The notes: generated by a model from the sequence alone, not told the origin. A stretch of DNA of 34,521 nt from Akkermansia muciniphila (GCA_945882065.1 CAMCWI010000009.1:1-34521); one strand, 5' to 3'. Counted from the first letter of the stretch, positions 23,360 to 33,299 are shown. Numbers and translations are program-made.

Positions 23360-24256
23360 ATGACGCAATCGCCGCCCATCACCAATGCCGCCACGACAAC
23401 CGCCGAACCCGGCGCGTCCCTCTGGCATGATGCGTGGCTGCGGTTGCGAAAGAACCGGCTCGCGATCTTCGGCGGTGCGGCATTGATCGTCATCTCGCTG
23501 TTCTGTCTCATCGGCCCGGCGTGTTCGCCTTACACCTACGAACAACAGGATTTCTCGCAATACGCCAAAGCCCCCAGCACTCAACACTGGTTCGGAACAG
23601 ACAAGCTCGGTCGCGATCAAATGACGCGCATCATGCACGGCGGAAGAATTTCTCTGGGTGTCGGCATCTGCGCCACGCTCGTCTCGCTCACAATCGGCGT
23701 GTTGTACGGGGCCCTAGCGGGATTCATCGGTGGCAAGACCGACGCGACACTGATGCGGATCGTGGACATCCTCTACGCGCTGCCGTTCACGGTGTTCGTC
23801 ATTTTGCTGATGGTGGTCTTCGGAAGAAACATCGTCCTGCTGTTCGCCGCTATCGGCGCGGTGGAATGGCTCACGATGGCGCGAATCGTTCGCGGCCAGA
23901 TTCTGACCTTGAAGAAACAGGAATTCATCGAAGCCGCCATCGCGCTCGGCCTTCGCAAACGGCGCATCATCCTGCGCCATCTCATTCCCAACGCTCTGGG
24001 GCCGATCATCGTCTATACCACGCTGACGATTCCGGCAGTGATGCTGCTCGAAGCGTTCCTGAGCTTCCTCGGACTGGGCGTGCAGCCGCCGATGAGTTCA
24101 TGGGGCACGATGATCAAGGACGGCGCGGAGTTGATGGAGGAATTTCCCTGGCTGTTGGTGATCCCGGCGGCGTTCTTCTCGCTCACCCTGTTCTCGTTGA
24201 ATTTCCTCGGCGACGGCCTGCGCGACGCGCTTGATGTGCGAACCTCAAAAGACTGA
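23360..24256 (+). CDS. oppC: Oligopeptide ABC transporter permease OppC
   Basis: 298-aa second permease of the importer. It begins with an OppC N-terminal domain (SLWHDAWLRLRKNRLAIFGG), has a periplasmic loop with HWFGTDKLGRDQMTRIMHGG, the highly conserved OppC/DppC signature, and an EAA loop EFIEAAIALGLRKRRIILRH. The tail FLGDGLRDALDVR is also typical. Four bases separate its stop from the oppD ATG. Confidence 0.95.
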   Translation: MTQSPPITNAATTTAEPGASLWHDAWLRLRKNRLAIFGGAALIVISLFCLIGPACSPYTYEQQDFSQYAKAPSTQHWFGTDKLGRDQMTRIMHGGRISLGVGICATLVSLTIGVLYGALAGFIGGKTDATLMRIVDILYALPFTVFVILLMVVFGRNIVLLFAAIGAVEWLTMARIVRGQILTLKKQEFIEAAIALGLRKRRIILRHLIPNALGPIIVYTTLTIPAVMLLEAFLSFLGLGVQPPMSSWGTMIKDGAELMEEFPWLLVIPAAFFSLTLFSLNFLGDGLRDALDVRTSKD

Positions 24257-24260
24257 CGCC

Positions 24261-25238
24261 ATGCCACTGCTCCAAGTCAAAAACCTCCGCACCTATTTTC
24301 ACACCCGCAACGGCGTGGTGCGTGCGGTGGACGACGTCTCGTTTGAAATCGAGAAGGGTGAAACCCTCGGCATCGTTGGCGAATCCGGCTCAGGCAAATC
24401 CGTCACCTGCTATTCGCTTCTCGGCCTGATCCCCCAGCCGCCCGGACGCATCGAAAGTGGCGAGGCGATCTTTGACAACACCGATCTGTTGAAATGCAGC
24501 ACCGCCGAACTCAACCGGATTCGCGGCAAACGCATCGCCATGATTTTCCAGGACCCGATGACGTCGCTCAACCCCTACATGCGGATCGAGGATCAGTTGA
24601 TTGAGCCGCTGTTGATCCACGAAAAAACCGGGCGACAACGCGCGGTCGAACTCGGCGTCCAGGCGTTGAAAGACGTGGGAATCCAGGACGCGGCCCAGCG
24701 AATCAGGAGTTACCCCCATGAATTTTCCGGCGGCATGAGACAGCGCGTGATGATCGCCATGGCGCTGATCACCAAACCGGATTTGCTCATCGCCGACGAA
24801 CCCACCACCGCACTCGACGTGACCGTGCAAGCGCAGATCATCGAACTCGTGAAACGGATGCAGGCCGAGCGCGGCATGGCGGTGATCTGGATCAGCCACG
24901 ATCTCGGCGTGGTGGCCGGACTTTGTCAGCGCGTCAACGTGATGTACGCCGGGAGGGTCGTCGAATCTGGCCCGACCACCAGCATCTATCGCTCGCCAAA
25001 ACATCCTTACAATCACGCGTTGCAAAAATCCATCCCCGCACTGCAACCCAAGGGCGCGGAGCTTTACACCATCGCCGGGATGCCCCCGGACTTGTCGAAG
25101 CCTGTCACAGGCTGCGCCTTCATGCCGCGCTGCGAATTCGCCCAGGATATTTGTCGCGCACCAGTGGAATTGAAAAAGGACGGCCCGGGTCACGCCACGG
25201 CTTGCACGCGGGCGCAGAGGGGCGAAATCAATCTCTAA
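24261..25238 (+). CDS. oppD: Oligopeptide ABC transporter ATPase OppD
   Basis: 325-aa cytoplasmic ATPase. Walker [11 protein letters not shown]-loop [10 protein letters not shown], signature FSGGMRQR, Walker [13 protein letters not shown] and switch His in ISHDLG are all intact. The C-terminal oligopeptide/dipeptide domain has HPYNHAL and the Cys-containing [15 protein letters not shown] motif common to OppD/DppD. The start at 24261 ([13 protein letters not shown]) is preferred over an upstream start that would overlap oppC. Confidence 0.95.
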   Translation: MPLLQVKNLRTYFHTRNGVVRAVDDVSFEIEKGETLGIVGESGSGKSVTCYSLLGLIPQPPGRIESGEAIFDNTDLLKCSTAELNRIRGKRIAMIFQDPMTSLNPYMRIEDQLIEPLLIHEKTGRQRAVELGVQALKDVGIQDAAQRIRSYPHEFSGGMRQRVMIAMALITKPDLLIADEPTTALDVTVQAQIIELVKRMQAERGMAVIWISHDLGVVAGLCQRVNVMYAGRVVESGPTTSIYRSPKHPYNHALQKSIPALQPKGAELYTIAGMPPDLSKPVTGCAFMPRCEFAQDICRAPVELKKDGPGHATACTRAQRGEINL

Positions 25239-25240
25239 GC

Positions 25241-26227
25241 ATGGCTGAAACATTCCTTGAAGTCGCTGGTTTGAAAACCCACTTCCCCGTGGAGCGTGGC
25301 GTGATTCTTCGACGCCGTGTCGGGCTAGTGAAGGCCGTGGACGGCGTGTCGTTCTCGCTGGCGCGCGGGGAAATCCTCGGCCTCGTCGGCGAATCCGGCT
25401 GCGGCAAATCCACACTGGGCCGGACGATTCTGCAATTGATTCCGCCGACGGAGGGCGCGGTGATTCTCGCGGGGAAAAATCTGGCAGGCTTGAACAGGAG
25501 CGAACTCCGCGCCGCCCGGACGGATTTCCAGATGATCTTTCAGGACCCGTATGCCTCGCTGAATCCGCGCATGACCGTCTTTGACGCACTGGCCGAAGCG
25601 ATGCGCGCGCACCGCGACATTTCCACAGGCGAAATCCAGGATCGCGTTGCCACCCTGATGCAGAAGGTCGGTCTCTCGCCGCGCTTCGTGAAAAAGTATC
25701 CGCACGAATTTTCCGGCGGACAACGCCAGCGCATCGCCATCGCCCGCGCCCTGGCCGTCGAACCGAAGCTCATCATCGCCGATGAGCCGGTGTCCGCGTT
25801 GGATGTTTCCATTCAAGCACAGATCATCAACCTGCTCGCCAAACTTTCCCGCGAGATGCAGCTCACCTTGATTTTCATCTCGCACGATCTCTCCGTGGTC
25901 AAACACATCTCGGATCGCATCGCCGTGATGTATATGGGACGCATCGTGGAAATGGGTCCGGCGGCGCAGGTATTCGAGCGACCGTTGCATCCCTACACCA
26001 AAGCGTTGGTCAGCGCCGTGCCCATTCCCGATCCGGCACGCGAGCATCAACGCCAACGCCTCATCCTTTCGGGCGACCCACCCTCGCCGATGAATCCACC
26101 GTCAGGCTGCGCGTTTCACCCGCGTTGCGCGTATGCCAAGGCTGATTGTTCGCAGGCGGTTCCGACTCTGGAAGCATTTGATCCCACCCGGACAACCGCC
26201 TGCATTCGCGCACGGGAAATTAACTGA
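25241..26227 (+). CDS. oppF: Oligopeptide ABC transporter ATPase OppF
   Basis: 328-aa partner ATPase of OppD. Walker [11 protein letters not shown]-loop [12 protein letters not shown], signature FSGGQRQR, Walker [13 protein letters not shown], switch ISHDLS, and the C-terminal HPYTKAL plus [15 protein letters not shown] motif. The ATG at 25241 ([11 protein letters not shown]) lies 2 bases after the oppD stop; the longer open frame upstream is antisense-free shadow of oppD. It ends the operon; no clear hairpin terminator follows. Confidence 0.95.
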   Translation: MAETFLEVAGLKTHFPVERGVILRRRVGLVKAVDGVSFSLARGEILGLVGESGCGKSTLGRTILQLIPPTEGAVILAGKNLAGLNRSELRAARTDFQMIFQDPYASLNPRMTVFDALAEAMRAHRDISTGEIQDRVATLMQKVGLSPRFVKKYPHEFSGGQRQRIAIARALAVEPKLIIADEPVSALDVSIQAQIINLLAKLSREMQLTLIFISHDLSVVKHISDRIAVMYMGRIVEMGPAAQVFERPLHPYTKALVSAVPIPDPAREHQRQRLILSGDPPSPMNPPSGCAFHPRCAYAKADCSQAVPTLEAFDPTRTTACIRAREIN

Positions 26228-26312
26228 ACACGCCCGGATGCCTTTGCCCGGACGCTTTCGTCTTCAAGAATTGATTTGGCAAGAGAGCGGTTCGCGGTCT
26301 ATGAATTGATCC

Positions 26313-27089
26313 ATGAAGAAAATCATCCTTTTTCTTGTCACGCTGGCTTTCGTCTTTTCCACGAACGCCGCCATCCAAACACAGACCGTTGAATACAAAG
26401 ACGGCGACACCACGCTCGAAGGCGTGATCGTCTTCGATGACGCCGTAAAAACAAAACGCCCCGGCGTGCTGATCGTTCATCAATGGATGGGACTCAGCGG
26501 TTACGAAAAGAAACGCGCCGAGATGCTCGCGCAACTGGGCTACGTCGCCTTTTGCGCTGACATTTACGGCAAGGGCGTTCGTCCCGCGACTGTTCCCGAA
26601 GCCGGTGCTCAGGCCGGAAAATACAAAGGAGATCGGGCCTTGCTTCGCTCACGGGTGAACGCCGGACTCGCCGCCCTCAAAAAAAGCGAACTCGTGGACA
26701 CCAAACGCGTCGCCGCCATCGGCTATTGTTTCGGCGGCACGACCGTGATTGAACTCGCGCGGAGCGGAGCGGAACTTTCAGGGGTGGTGAGCTTTCACGG
26801 TGGACTGGATTCACCCACGCCCGCAGACGGCAAGAACATCAAATCCAAAGTGCTCGCTTGTCACGGTGCAGATGATCCGTTCGTTCCTGCGAAAGACTTG
26901 GCGGCTTTCGAGAGCGAAATGCGCGACAACAAAGTGGATTGGCAACTCATCGCCTACGGCGGCGCGGTTCACAGCTTTACCCAACCGATGGCAGGTAATG
27001 ATAATTCCAAAGGCGCAGCCTACAACGAACGCGCAGACAAACGCTCGTGGGAAGACATGAATCAATTCTTCGGCGAGCTGTTCAGATAG
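26313..27089 (+). CDS. Exported dienelactone hydrolase family protein
   Basis: 258-aa alpha/beta hydrolase. Residues 1-19 are a signal peptide (MKKIILFLVTLAFVFSTNA). The catalytic triad of dienelactone hydrolases is visible: Cys in GYCFGG, Asp in HGADDPFVP and His in GGAVHSF; HQWMGLSGYEKKRAEML is also characteristic. Dienelactone hydrolases open lactone rings in aromatic degradation, but exported relatives act on unknown esters. No degradation genes are nearby, so the natural substrate is open. It is separated from oppF by 85 bases and seems a single gene. Confidence 0.88.
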   Translation: MKKIILFLVTLAFVFSTNAAIQTQTVEYKDGDTTLEGVIVFDDAVKTKRPGVLIVHQWMGLSGYEKKRAEMLAQLGYVAFCADIYGKGVRPATVPEAGAQAGKYKGDRALLRSRVNAGLAALKKSELVDTKRVAAIGYCFGGTTVIELARSGAELSGVVSFHGGLDSPTPADGKNIKSKVLACHGADDPFVPAKDLAAFESEMRDNKVDWQLIAYGGAVHSFTQPMAGNDNSKGAAYNERADKRSWEDMNQFFGELFR

Positions 27090-27253
27090 GACCAGGCTGT
27101 TTTTCAACCACGAACAGACCTCTGGTTAGACGAGGTTTTACGAGTGAACCCCAACAAAAAACCGTGCGGCAGCTTCAGCCATACCCAAACGATTCAATAT
27201 GCAAAGGGTGCATCTCACTTTATTACGAGGAGCTTTGGACGCTGTTGCGACTG

Positions 27254-27295
27254 GAACGGCATGACTCACTCGTAGCCGTGCCGTTCTTTGTCTTT
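27254..27295 (+). terminator. Possible hairpin terminator before hsp20
   Basis: GAACGGCA (27254-27261) pairs with TGCCGTTC (27279-27286), followed by TTTGTCTTTCT. It lies 165 bases after the hydrolase gene, in a 266-base gap that also shows a piece of the dispersed repeat end (27103-27120) and nothing else clear. Neither a CIRCE element nor a recognisable heat-shock promoter is seen. Confidence 0.4.
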
Positions 27296-27355
27296 CTGAA
27301 AAAGAAATGACACCGCACTTGCGTGGGTCGGAACGCTGCGATAGCTTCACCTCGC

Positions 27356-27781
27356 ATGGCCGTCACCAAAGTAAGTTCTTCCACGCAATTCGTCACACGC
27401 GCCTCCGCAATGGGCGGGCGCGATTCCGCTGCGAATGGTCACTGGGTTCCTAACACGGACGTCTACTCCACGGATGGCGGACTCATCATCAAGGTGGAAC
27501 TCGCCGGAATGCGCAGCGAGAATCTTGAGATCACCGTGGAGGGAAATCGCCTCCGCATCAGCGGTGATCGTCCCGATACCTGCCGCGCGGCCAAGGCGAG
27601 TTTTCTGGTGATGGAGATCAACTACGGTCCCTTCGAGAGCATTCTTGAACTGCCCCACGGTTACGATCTTGGCCAGGCCAAAGCGTCTTACTTGAACGGT
27701 TTTCTCAGAATTGAAGTGCCACCCGTTACGCCGGCACCTCACCCAAAAAGCACCAAACTCCCCATCTCAGATGGAAAATAG
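27356..27781 (+). CDS. Hsp20/alpha-crystallin family small heat-shock protein
   Basis: 141-aa ATP-independent holdase. The alpha-crystallin domain spans about residues 30-125: WVPNTDVYSTDGGLIIKVELAGM, ENLEITVEGNRLRISGDR, and FESILELPHGYDLGQAKASYLNGFLRIEVP. The usual C-terminal I-x-I motif is approximated by LPI. The ATG at 27356 is preferred; a GTG at 27323 would add 11 residues. lon begins 60 bases downstream on the same strand, which makes a protein-quality-control pair. Confidence 0.9.
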   Translation: MAVTKVSSSTQFVTRASAMGGRDSAANGHWVPNTDVYSTDGGLIIKVELAGMRSENLEITVEGNRLRISGDRPDTCRAAKASFLVMEINYGPFESILELPHGYDLGQAKASYLNGFLRIEVPPVTPAPHPKSTKLPISDGK

Positions 27782-27841
27782 ATTTGTGTGAACTTTTCCC
27801 CGGGTGATGACTCCAACCATTAGCGGTTCACCGAAGCAAAG

Positions 27842-30238
27842 ATGACTCCATCCGATACAGAATTTATCAGCATTATGGGAACGACGGGGCATCCCGACGA
27901 ACCCTCGCGCATTTCGTCACGCTCATTACCGGACACGTTGCCCATTCTCGGCCTATCGGACATCGTCATCTTTCCAGGAGCCGTCGCGCCATTGCTGGTG
28001 GAAACCGGGCAGAGCATCAAGCTGATTGATGAAGCGGTGGCCGGAGATCGTTTGATGGGAACGATTCTACAACGTCGCTCCGAAGTGCCCGATCCCGCGC
28101 CGGAAGACCTTTACGACGTGGGCTGCGTGGTGCGTCTCGCAAAGATGGTGAAGTTCCCGGACAACACCGCGCGCGTGCTGGTCGAAGGTCTGTGGCGCAT
28201 CAACATCAAAAGTTACGCCAGCACGGATCCGTATCTGCGCGCGAAGTTCGAGTTGATGCGCGACGAACGCGACAACTCCATCGAAGTCTCCGCAATGATG
28301 CGTTCTGCGCAATCGCAGTTCCAGGAGATCGTCAAACTCTCCCCCGCCCTCGCGGAACAGGTGAAGGTGGCCGCCCTCAACACGGAAGACCCCGGCCACT
28401 TCGCCGATCTCGTCGCGGCGAATCTGAATCTCTCGCTGGAAGATCGTCAGGAACTGTTGGGAACAGCGTCTGTCAAAGATCGCCTTGCCAAACTACTGCC
28501 CATGCTCAATCGCGAGCATGAAGTCCTGACGCTGAGTTCCAAGATTCAAACAGATGTCGCCAGTTCCATCGCCAAGACGCAACGCGATTTTTTCCTGCGC
28601 GAACAGTTGCGCGCCATCCAACGCGAGCTTGGCGAGGGTGAATCCAATTCAAACGAGATCAAAGCACTCCGTGAAAAAGTTGAAAAGACTCCGATGCCCG
28701 TCGAGGTGAAGAAGGTCGCCACGCAGGAACTCGAACGTCTCCAACAAATCCAGCCATCCGCCGCCGAATATCCCGTGGCGCGCAACTATCTCGACTGGAT
28801 CATCAACCTGCCGTGGGAAAAATCCACGGACGACAAGATTGATCTCGCTGCCGCCGAGAGGATTCTCAACAAACAACATTTTGGCCTCAAGAAGGTCAAA
28901 GATCGTCTCATCGAATTCCTGGCCGTCATCAAGCGCAAGAAAGTCATCAAAGGCCCGATTCTTTGCCTCGTTGGGCCGCCCGGCGTCGGAAAAACTTCCC
29001 TTGGCAAAAGCGTGGCTGACGCGCTCGGACGCAAGTTCGCCCGCATCGCTCTCGGTGGTATGCGCGACGAAGCGGAGATTCGCGGACATCGCCGCACTTA
29101 TGTTGGCGCGATGCCTGGACGCATCCTTCAAACGCTCCGCCGTATCGAGAGCAACAACCCCGTCATCCTGCTGGATGAGTTGGACAAGATCGGCTCGGAT
29201 TTCCGTGGCGATCCCGCGTCCGCATTGCTTGAAGTTCTCGATCCCGCACAAAACAACACGTTCACTGATCATTACCTCGACATACCTTTCGATCTGTCTC
29301 GCGTGCTCTTCGTCGCCACGGCGAACTGGCTTGAGCCGGTTCACGCTGCGTTGCGCGACCGCCTCGAAGTCATCGAGCTTCCGAGTTATACCGAAACAGA
29401 AAAGCTCCAGATCGCCCGCCGCTATCTCGTGCCGCGCCAATTGGAAGAACACGGCCTGACCAAGACCGAGCTTTCCCTGCCCGACCCGACGCTGCGCCGG
29501 TTGATCCAGGAATACACGCGCGAAGCTGGCGTTCGCCAACTCGAACGCAACATCGCCGCGCTTGCACGCAAAGCTGCGCGGAAACTCGGCAGCAACAACA
29601 GTCACGTCAAAGCAATTAAGCTCGAACCCGGCGCGCTCAAGACCGAACTCGGCCATGCACTCTTCGTCGCCGAGACTGCGGAAAAAATTTCCGAATACGG
29701 CATCGCCACGGGACTCGCTTGGACTCCTGTGGGCGGCGAAGTGCTGTTCATCGAAGTGTCCCGCATGGCTGGTAAAGGTGGATTCCTGCTCACCGGCTCG
29801 CTTGGCGAAGTGATGAAAGAAAGCGCGCAGACCGCGTTCAGCTATCTGCGCAGTCAGGCCGAGAAACTCGGTCTCAACCTTGACGATGCCTCCAAGCACG
29901 ACATCCACATCCACGTTCCTGCGGGCGCAACGCCGAAGGACGGCCCCAGTGCTGGCGTGGCGATCGTTGCTGCTCTCGCATCCATGCTCACGAATCGCCG
30001 CGTGCGGTCGGACACAGCCATGACAGGAGAGATCAGTTTGCGCGGACGCGTCATGCGTGTCGGTGGAGTGAAGGAAAAGGTGCTCGCCGCCGTCCGATTT
30101 GGCGTGAAGAACGTCATCCTGCCCGAACAGAACAAACCGGACTGGCTCGAAGTCCCCGCCGAAGTGCGCGCCAAGATCAAGGTTCACTTCGTCAACCATA
30201 TCTCTCAAGTCATCAAGACCGCGCTCGAAGCCAAATGA
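27842..30238 (+). CDS. lon: ATP-dependent protease Lon
   Basis: 798-aa AAA+ serine protease that degrades damaged and regulatory proteins in the cytoplasm. LAN substrate-binding domain about 30-225 (LPILGLSDIVIFPGAVAPLLV), coiled helical region, AAA+ domain with Walker A GPPGVGKT (378-385), Walker B VILLDELDKIG, and the C-terminal protease domain with catalytic Ser703 (KDGPSAGV) and Lys746 (GGVKEKVLAA), spaced 43 residues apart as in E. coli Lon. Full length and intact. Located after hsp20; the next gene overlaps its stop by ATGA. Confidence 0.97.
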   Translation: MTPSDTEFISIMGTTGHPDEPSRISSRSLPDTLPILGLSDIVIFPGAVAPLLVETGQSIKLIDEAVAGDRLMGTILQRRSEVPDPAPEDLYDVGCVVRLAKMVKFPDNTARVLVEGLWRINIKSYASTDPYLRAKFELMRDERDNSIEVSAMMRSAQSQFQEIVKLSPALAEQVKVAALNTEDPGHFADLVAANLNLSLEDRQELLGTASVKDRLAKLLPMLNREHEVLTLSSKIQTDVASSIAKTQRDFFLREQLRAIQRELGEGESNSNEIKALREKVEKTPMPVEVKKVATQELERLQQIQPSAAEYPVARNYLDWIINLPWEKSTDDKIDLAAAERILNKQHFGLKKVKDRLIEFLAVIKRKKVIKGPILCLVGPPGVGKTSLGKSVADALGRKFARIALGGMRDEAEIRGHRRTYVGAMPGRILQTLRRIESNNPVILLDELDKIGSDFRGDPASALLEVLDPAQNNTFTDHYLDIPFDLSRVLFVATANWLEPVHAALRDRLEVIELPSYTETEKLQIARRYLVPRQLEEHGLTKTELSLPDPTLRRLIQEYTREAGVRQLERNIAALARKAARKLGSNNSHVKAIKLEPGALKTELGHALFVAETAEKISEYGIATGLAWTPVGGEVLFIEVSRMAGKGGFLLTGSLGEVMKESAQTAFSYLRSQAEKLGLNLDDASKHDIHIHVPAGATPKDGPSAGVAIVAALASMLTNRRVRSDTAMTGEISLRGRVMRVGGVKEKVLAAVRFGVKNVILPEQNKPDWLEVPAEVRAKIKVHFVNHISQVIKTALEAK

Positions 30239-30945
30239 ACCTGCGCCGCGCAATGGTTGTATTGCTCGCGGCATTTCTGGTCACAGAATCGTTTGCGGCC
30301 ACCACCAATGATTCTGCACAGGCCGAAGGCCGCGCACTGGCTCAACAACTTCTCTCGCTCAAACCAGAAGCCAGTTTCACCAACGTCGGCAAGCTCATCA
30401 TCCGAGGCCCGAAGAAACAGCGGCGTGAGGTGAACTACGAATGCCGCGTCATCGTGACGGAAACCAACTGGACGAGTTATTATTCCGCCAGCCACGGCAC
30501 GAATGTGCTACCGGGATTCTCTGTTGAACATCGTGACGGCACAGCCAACCGCTACTTCGACGACCGCACGAATCTTCTCAACGCGACTCAGATCGCTGCG
30601 TCATTCGCCGGATCAGATTTTTCCATGGCTGATCTTGGGTTGGAGTTTTTTCACTGGCCGGATCAACGCGTGGTGAAGTGGGAGATGAAACGGAGCTTCG
30701 GCTGCAAAGTTCTCGAAAGCAGGAATCCTGAACCGGGTTCAGGCGGCTATTCCCGCGTGGTTTCGTGGATACACACCGAGACAGGCGGCCTGATACTAGC
30801 CGAAGCTTACGATGCGCGCGGGAAACTGCTGAAGGAATTTCGCCCCACCGAAACAGAAAAGGTCAACGGACGTCACGAATTGAAAGAGATGGAGATCGAG
30901 AATGTGCAGGCTGGAACGAGGACGACGTTGGTGTTTAAGCTTTGA
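30235..30945 (+). CDS. Exported LolA-like (outer-membrane lipoprotein-sorting-type) protein
   Basis: 236 aa with a signal peptide (MNLRRAMVVLLAAFLVTESFAA). The mature part, with DFSMADLGLEFFHWPDQRVV, RSFGCKVLESRN, YSRVVSWIHTETGGLILAEAYDARGKLLKEF, fits the LolA-like beta-sheet family that includes uncharacterised TP_0789-type proteins (family match by memory of the pattern). LolA proteins shuttle lipoproteins across the periplasm; whether this one does is not known. The ATG overlaps the lon stop (ATGA), so it is translated with lon. Confidence 0.7.
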   Translation: MNLRRAMVVLLAAFLVTESFAATTNDSAQAEGRALAQQLLSLKPEASFTNVGKLIIRGPKKQRREVNYECRVIVTETNWTSYYSASHGTNVLPGFSVEHRDGTANRYFDDRTNLLNATQIAASFAGSDFSMADLGLEFFHWPDQRVVKWEMKRSFGCKVLESRNPEPGSGGYSRVVSWIHTETGGLILAEAYDARGKLLKEFRPTETEKVNGRHELKEMEIENVQAGTRTTLVFKL

Positions 30946-31073
30946 TCTGAAATTGGGGGAATCACCGCTTTGGCTCTTGGGTGAAATCACTCTTGGTAAA
31001 ATCCAAAGCACAGTCATCGCCGTCCCCAAACAATGGATTTTGACCCGCAGACTGGATTAGCAATGACTTGTTT

Positions 31074-31924
31074 TTACAGAGGCATTTTTTTTGAAAACTG
31101 CTTGAGTGCCTTCCTGGTATCTGGCTCTCCGTTTGCCGCAGCCTTCTTCAACCAAAGGAGTGCAAACCGTCTGCTCTTTTTAACCCCCTCACCGTCCCGA
31201 TAACATAGCCCATACAGTGTTGGGCATACGGGTCCTCTTTCGAAGCTATCCGATAATATTTGAACGCACGTTTGAAATTCTTTTTCACGCCAACCCCATC
31301 ATGGAAACACATACCGACGTAAGTGTTCGCCTCGGCGTCTCCCATCCACGCAGCTTTCCAAAACCACTCAAAGGCTCGCCGCAGATTTTTTCTTACCCCG
31401 CGGGCCCACCAATAAGAATGGCCAACCCAAAATGTCGAACGAACATGATTTTGTGCCGCCGCCTTACGAAACCATTTTAGTGATTCGCGGTAATCCTTCT
31501 TAACTCCATCTCCAAACTGATAGGACAGAGCCAAGTTTGATTGAGCGTTCACCTGTCCTTTAGTTGCGGCCTTGCGATACCAATAATGAGCCTTCGATCT
31601 ATCCCTCTTGATACCTTCACCATAAAAATATTGGTAGCCAATACTCACTTGAGCATCTGGATCACCTCGCTGAGCGGCCAGCGCTAGAAGTTTTATTCCA
31701 AGTTTCAGATTCCGCCTAACCCCGTGTCCGTCGCGATAACATTCTCCGAGCAAGGTTTGCGCTTCAACATTTCCCAATTCGGCAGCGCGACGATACCAAT
31801 TCACCTCTTGGTGAAAATCTTTCGGAATTTCAAAAGCGAAACTTTGAGCGAGAGCGAGAGCGGCGACAGCATCAGTCTTAGCTTTCGCTCTTAACCGTTT
31901 TCTTTTTTGAAGCGTCCGATTCAT
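31074..31924 (-). pseudogene. Sel1-like repeat protein, frameshifted near the C-terminus
   Basis: About six Sel1 repeats of 36 residues (units such as AELGNVEAQTLLGECYRDGHGV and AATKGQVNAQSNLALSYQFGDGV) form an alpha-solenoid for protein contacts. The uninterrupted frame runs 31924-31148 (258 aa) and ends in non-repeat sequence VIGTVRGLKRADG. One base shift at about 31206 restores the repeat: CYRDGEGVKKSRRFALLWLK, then KAAANGEPDTRKALKQFS, stopping at 31074. So one base is missing by mutation or sequence error; the shortened protein could still fold. No signal peptide. The gene begins 9 bases after thiH. Confidence 0.8.
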
Positions 31925-31933
31925 TGCGCTTAA

Positions 31934-33187
31934 TCACGTCGTCAGAGCTGCGTCCCAATCTTTCCACACCGGTTCGTAACCGAGGCTTTGGATCAGCTTC
32001 GCCACTTCTTGGGGCGAGCGGTCATCGGCGATGTTGAATTGGCCGGTGGCGTTGGTGTTCTTTGTTTGGTGGGGCGAGGCTACTGACGAGCTGGCTTGCG
32101 GGGATTCAGCTCGCGAGGACTCTCGCCCCACCGCCCATTCGCTTGAACCCGCCTCTACAATTCTGCCGCGCACGGTCTGGTGGATGTTTTCCTTGCCTGC
32201 GCCGGTGTAACCACCCGGCTCAGTGTGGCTGCCTGCGCTGATGAGGGTGATGCCCAGTGGGAAAAGTCCATCGCGCAATTTCGCAGGTTCGCGAGTGGAG
32301 AGAACAAGTCCCACGTCCGGGAACATCAGGCGGAACGCGCACACCAGTTGCACGAGTTCGCGGTCGGTCATGTGGGTGAGCGGTTGAAATTCTCCAGCAC
32401 ACGGACGCATTCGCGGCAAAGAGACGGTGAGTTGCGCCTTCCAACAATTCTTCAACAGATATTTCGCATGAGCCGCCACGCTCAAAGCTTCGTATCGCCA
32501 ATCCGCCAAACCAAACAGCGCGCCGATGCCGAGCCTGCGAAAGCCTGCATCATAAGCGCGCTCCGGCGTTTCGAGTCGCCAATCGAAATTCTTCTTCGGC
32601 CCGGCGGTGTGCATGTCATCGTAGATCGTGCGGTCATACGTTTCCTGATAGACGACCAGTCCATCCGCGCCCGCCGCGACCATCGGACGATACTCGTCAG
32701 TTTCCATCGGCCCGACTTCGAGCGACACGCTGGGAATCTCCTCGTGCAATGCCGCGACACATTCCGCCATGTAACCGTTGGAGACGAACTTCGGATGCTC
32801 GCCCGCAACGAGCAAAATGTTGCGAAAGCCCTGAGCCGCCAACGCGCGCGCCTCGCGACGCACTTCATTCACAGAGAGCGTCACGCGCAGAATGGCGTTG
32901 TCGCGAGAGAAGCCGCAATACTTGCAGTTGTTGATGCACTCGTTGGAAAGGTAGAGCGGCGCGAAGAGCCGGATGACTTTGCCGAAGCGTTGCTGGGTGA
33001 TCTGTTGGGAGCGGCGGCTGAGTGGTTCGAGAAGTTCTCCTGCTGCGGGCGAGATGAGTTGGGCGAAATCAGCGAGCGAGAGCTTATCTTTCGACAACAA
33101 CTGACGGGCGGCGGCGTTACTCGTTTCAAGCGAACGCTTCACGAGTGCTTCAAGCGGCAGGGAATTGAATTCGGCGACAAAACTCAC
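31934..33187 (-). CDS. thiH: 2-iminoacetate synthase (tyrosine lyase), radical SAM
   Basis: 417-aa enzyme that cleaves tyrosine to dehydroglycine (2-iminoacetate) and p-cresol for the thiazole part of thiamine. Radical SAM cluster CINNCKYC is intact, followed by VAGEHPKF, SLEVGPMETDEY, VVYQETYDRTIYDDMHTAGPK and ISAGSHTEPGGYTGAG. C-terminal end GYEPVWKDWD is typical. Between PGGYTGAG and QFNIADDRSP lies an extra stretch of about 40 residues, part of which (AVGRESSRAESPQASS and flanks) is encoded by an in-frame palindromic repeat. The start is GTG. No other thi gene is present in the window. Confidence 0.92.
   Translation of the reverse strand: MSFVAEFNSLPLEALVKRSLETSNAAARQLLSKDKLSLADFAQLISPAAGELLEPLSRRSQQITQQRFGKVIRLFAPLYLSNECINNCKYCGFSRDNAILRVTLSVNEVRREARALAAQGFRNILLVAGEHPKFVSNGYMAECVAALHEEIPSVSLEVGPMETDEYRPMVAAGADGLVVYQETYDRTIYDDMHTAGPKKNFDWRLETPERAYDAGFRRLGIGALFGLADWRYEALSVAAHAKYLLKNCWKAQLTVSLPRMRPCAGEFQPLTHMTDRELVQLVCAFRLMFPDVGLVLSTREPAKLRDGLFPLGITLISAGSHTEPGGYTGAGKENIHQTVRGRIVEAGSSEWAVGRESSRAESPQASSSVASPHQTKNTNATGQFNIADDRSPQEVAKLIQSLGYEPVWKDWDAALTT
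32068..32132. repeat. Palindromic repeat inside thiH
   Basis: Outer arms GGTGGGGCGAG (32068-32078) and CTCGCCCCACC (32122-32132) and inner arms CGAGCTG (32087-32093) and CAGCTCG (32107-32113) give a two-step hairpin. It sits in frame inside thiH and adds about 22 codons. Confidence 0.8.
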
Positions 33188-33254
33188 GCTGGCAGCGTAT
33201 CAAACTGCAAATCGAAGTCGAGGTTGGCCGCTAAGGTTGAATCGGCTCAGTAAT

Positions 33255-33299
33255 CCAAAAGCGGTGCTGAAGCCACCGCAGTCCAAACGCTGTCGCGCC
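33255..33299. repeat. Probable dispersed repeat between thiH and nadC
   Basis: Contains GCGGTG and CACCGC (6-base arms, 7-base loop) within a longer GC-rich unit from ccaaaagcgg to gtcgcgcc. It resembles a short intergenic repeat common in this kind of genome as I recall it; only one copy is in the window. The 239-base thiH-nadC gap otherwise shows no clear promoter. Confidence 0.4.

Noticed and set aside
28649-30274. 541-codon open frame antisense to lon
   Set aside because: Composition is that of a codon-biased complement; Lon domains are complete on the plus strand.
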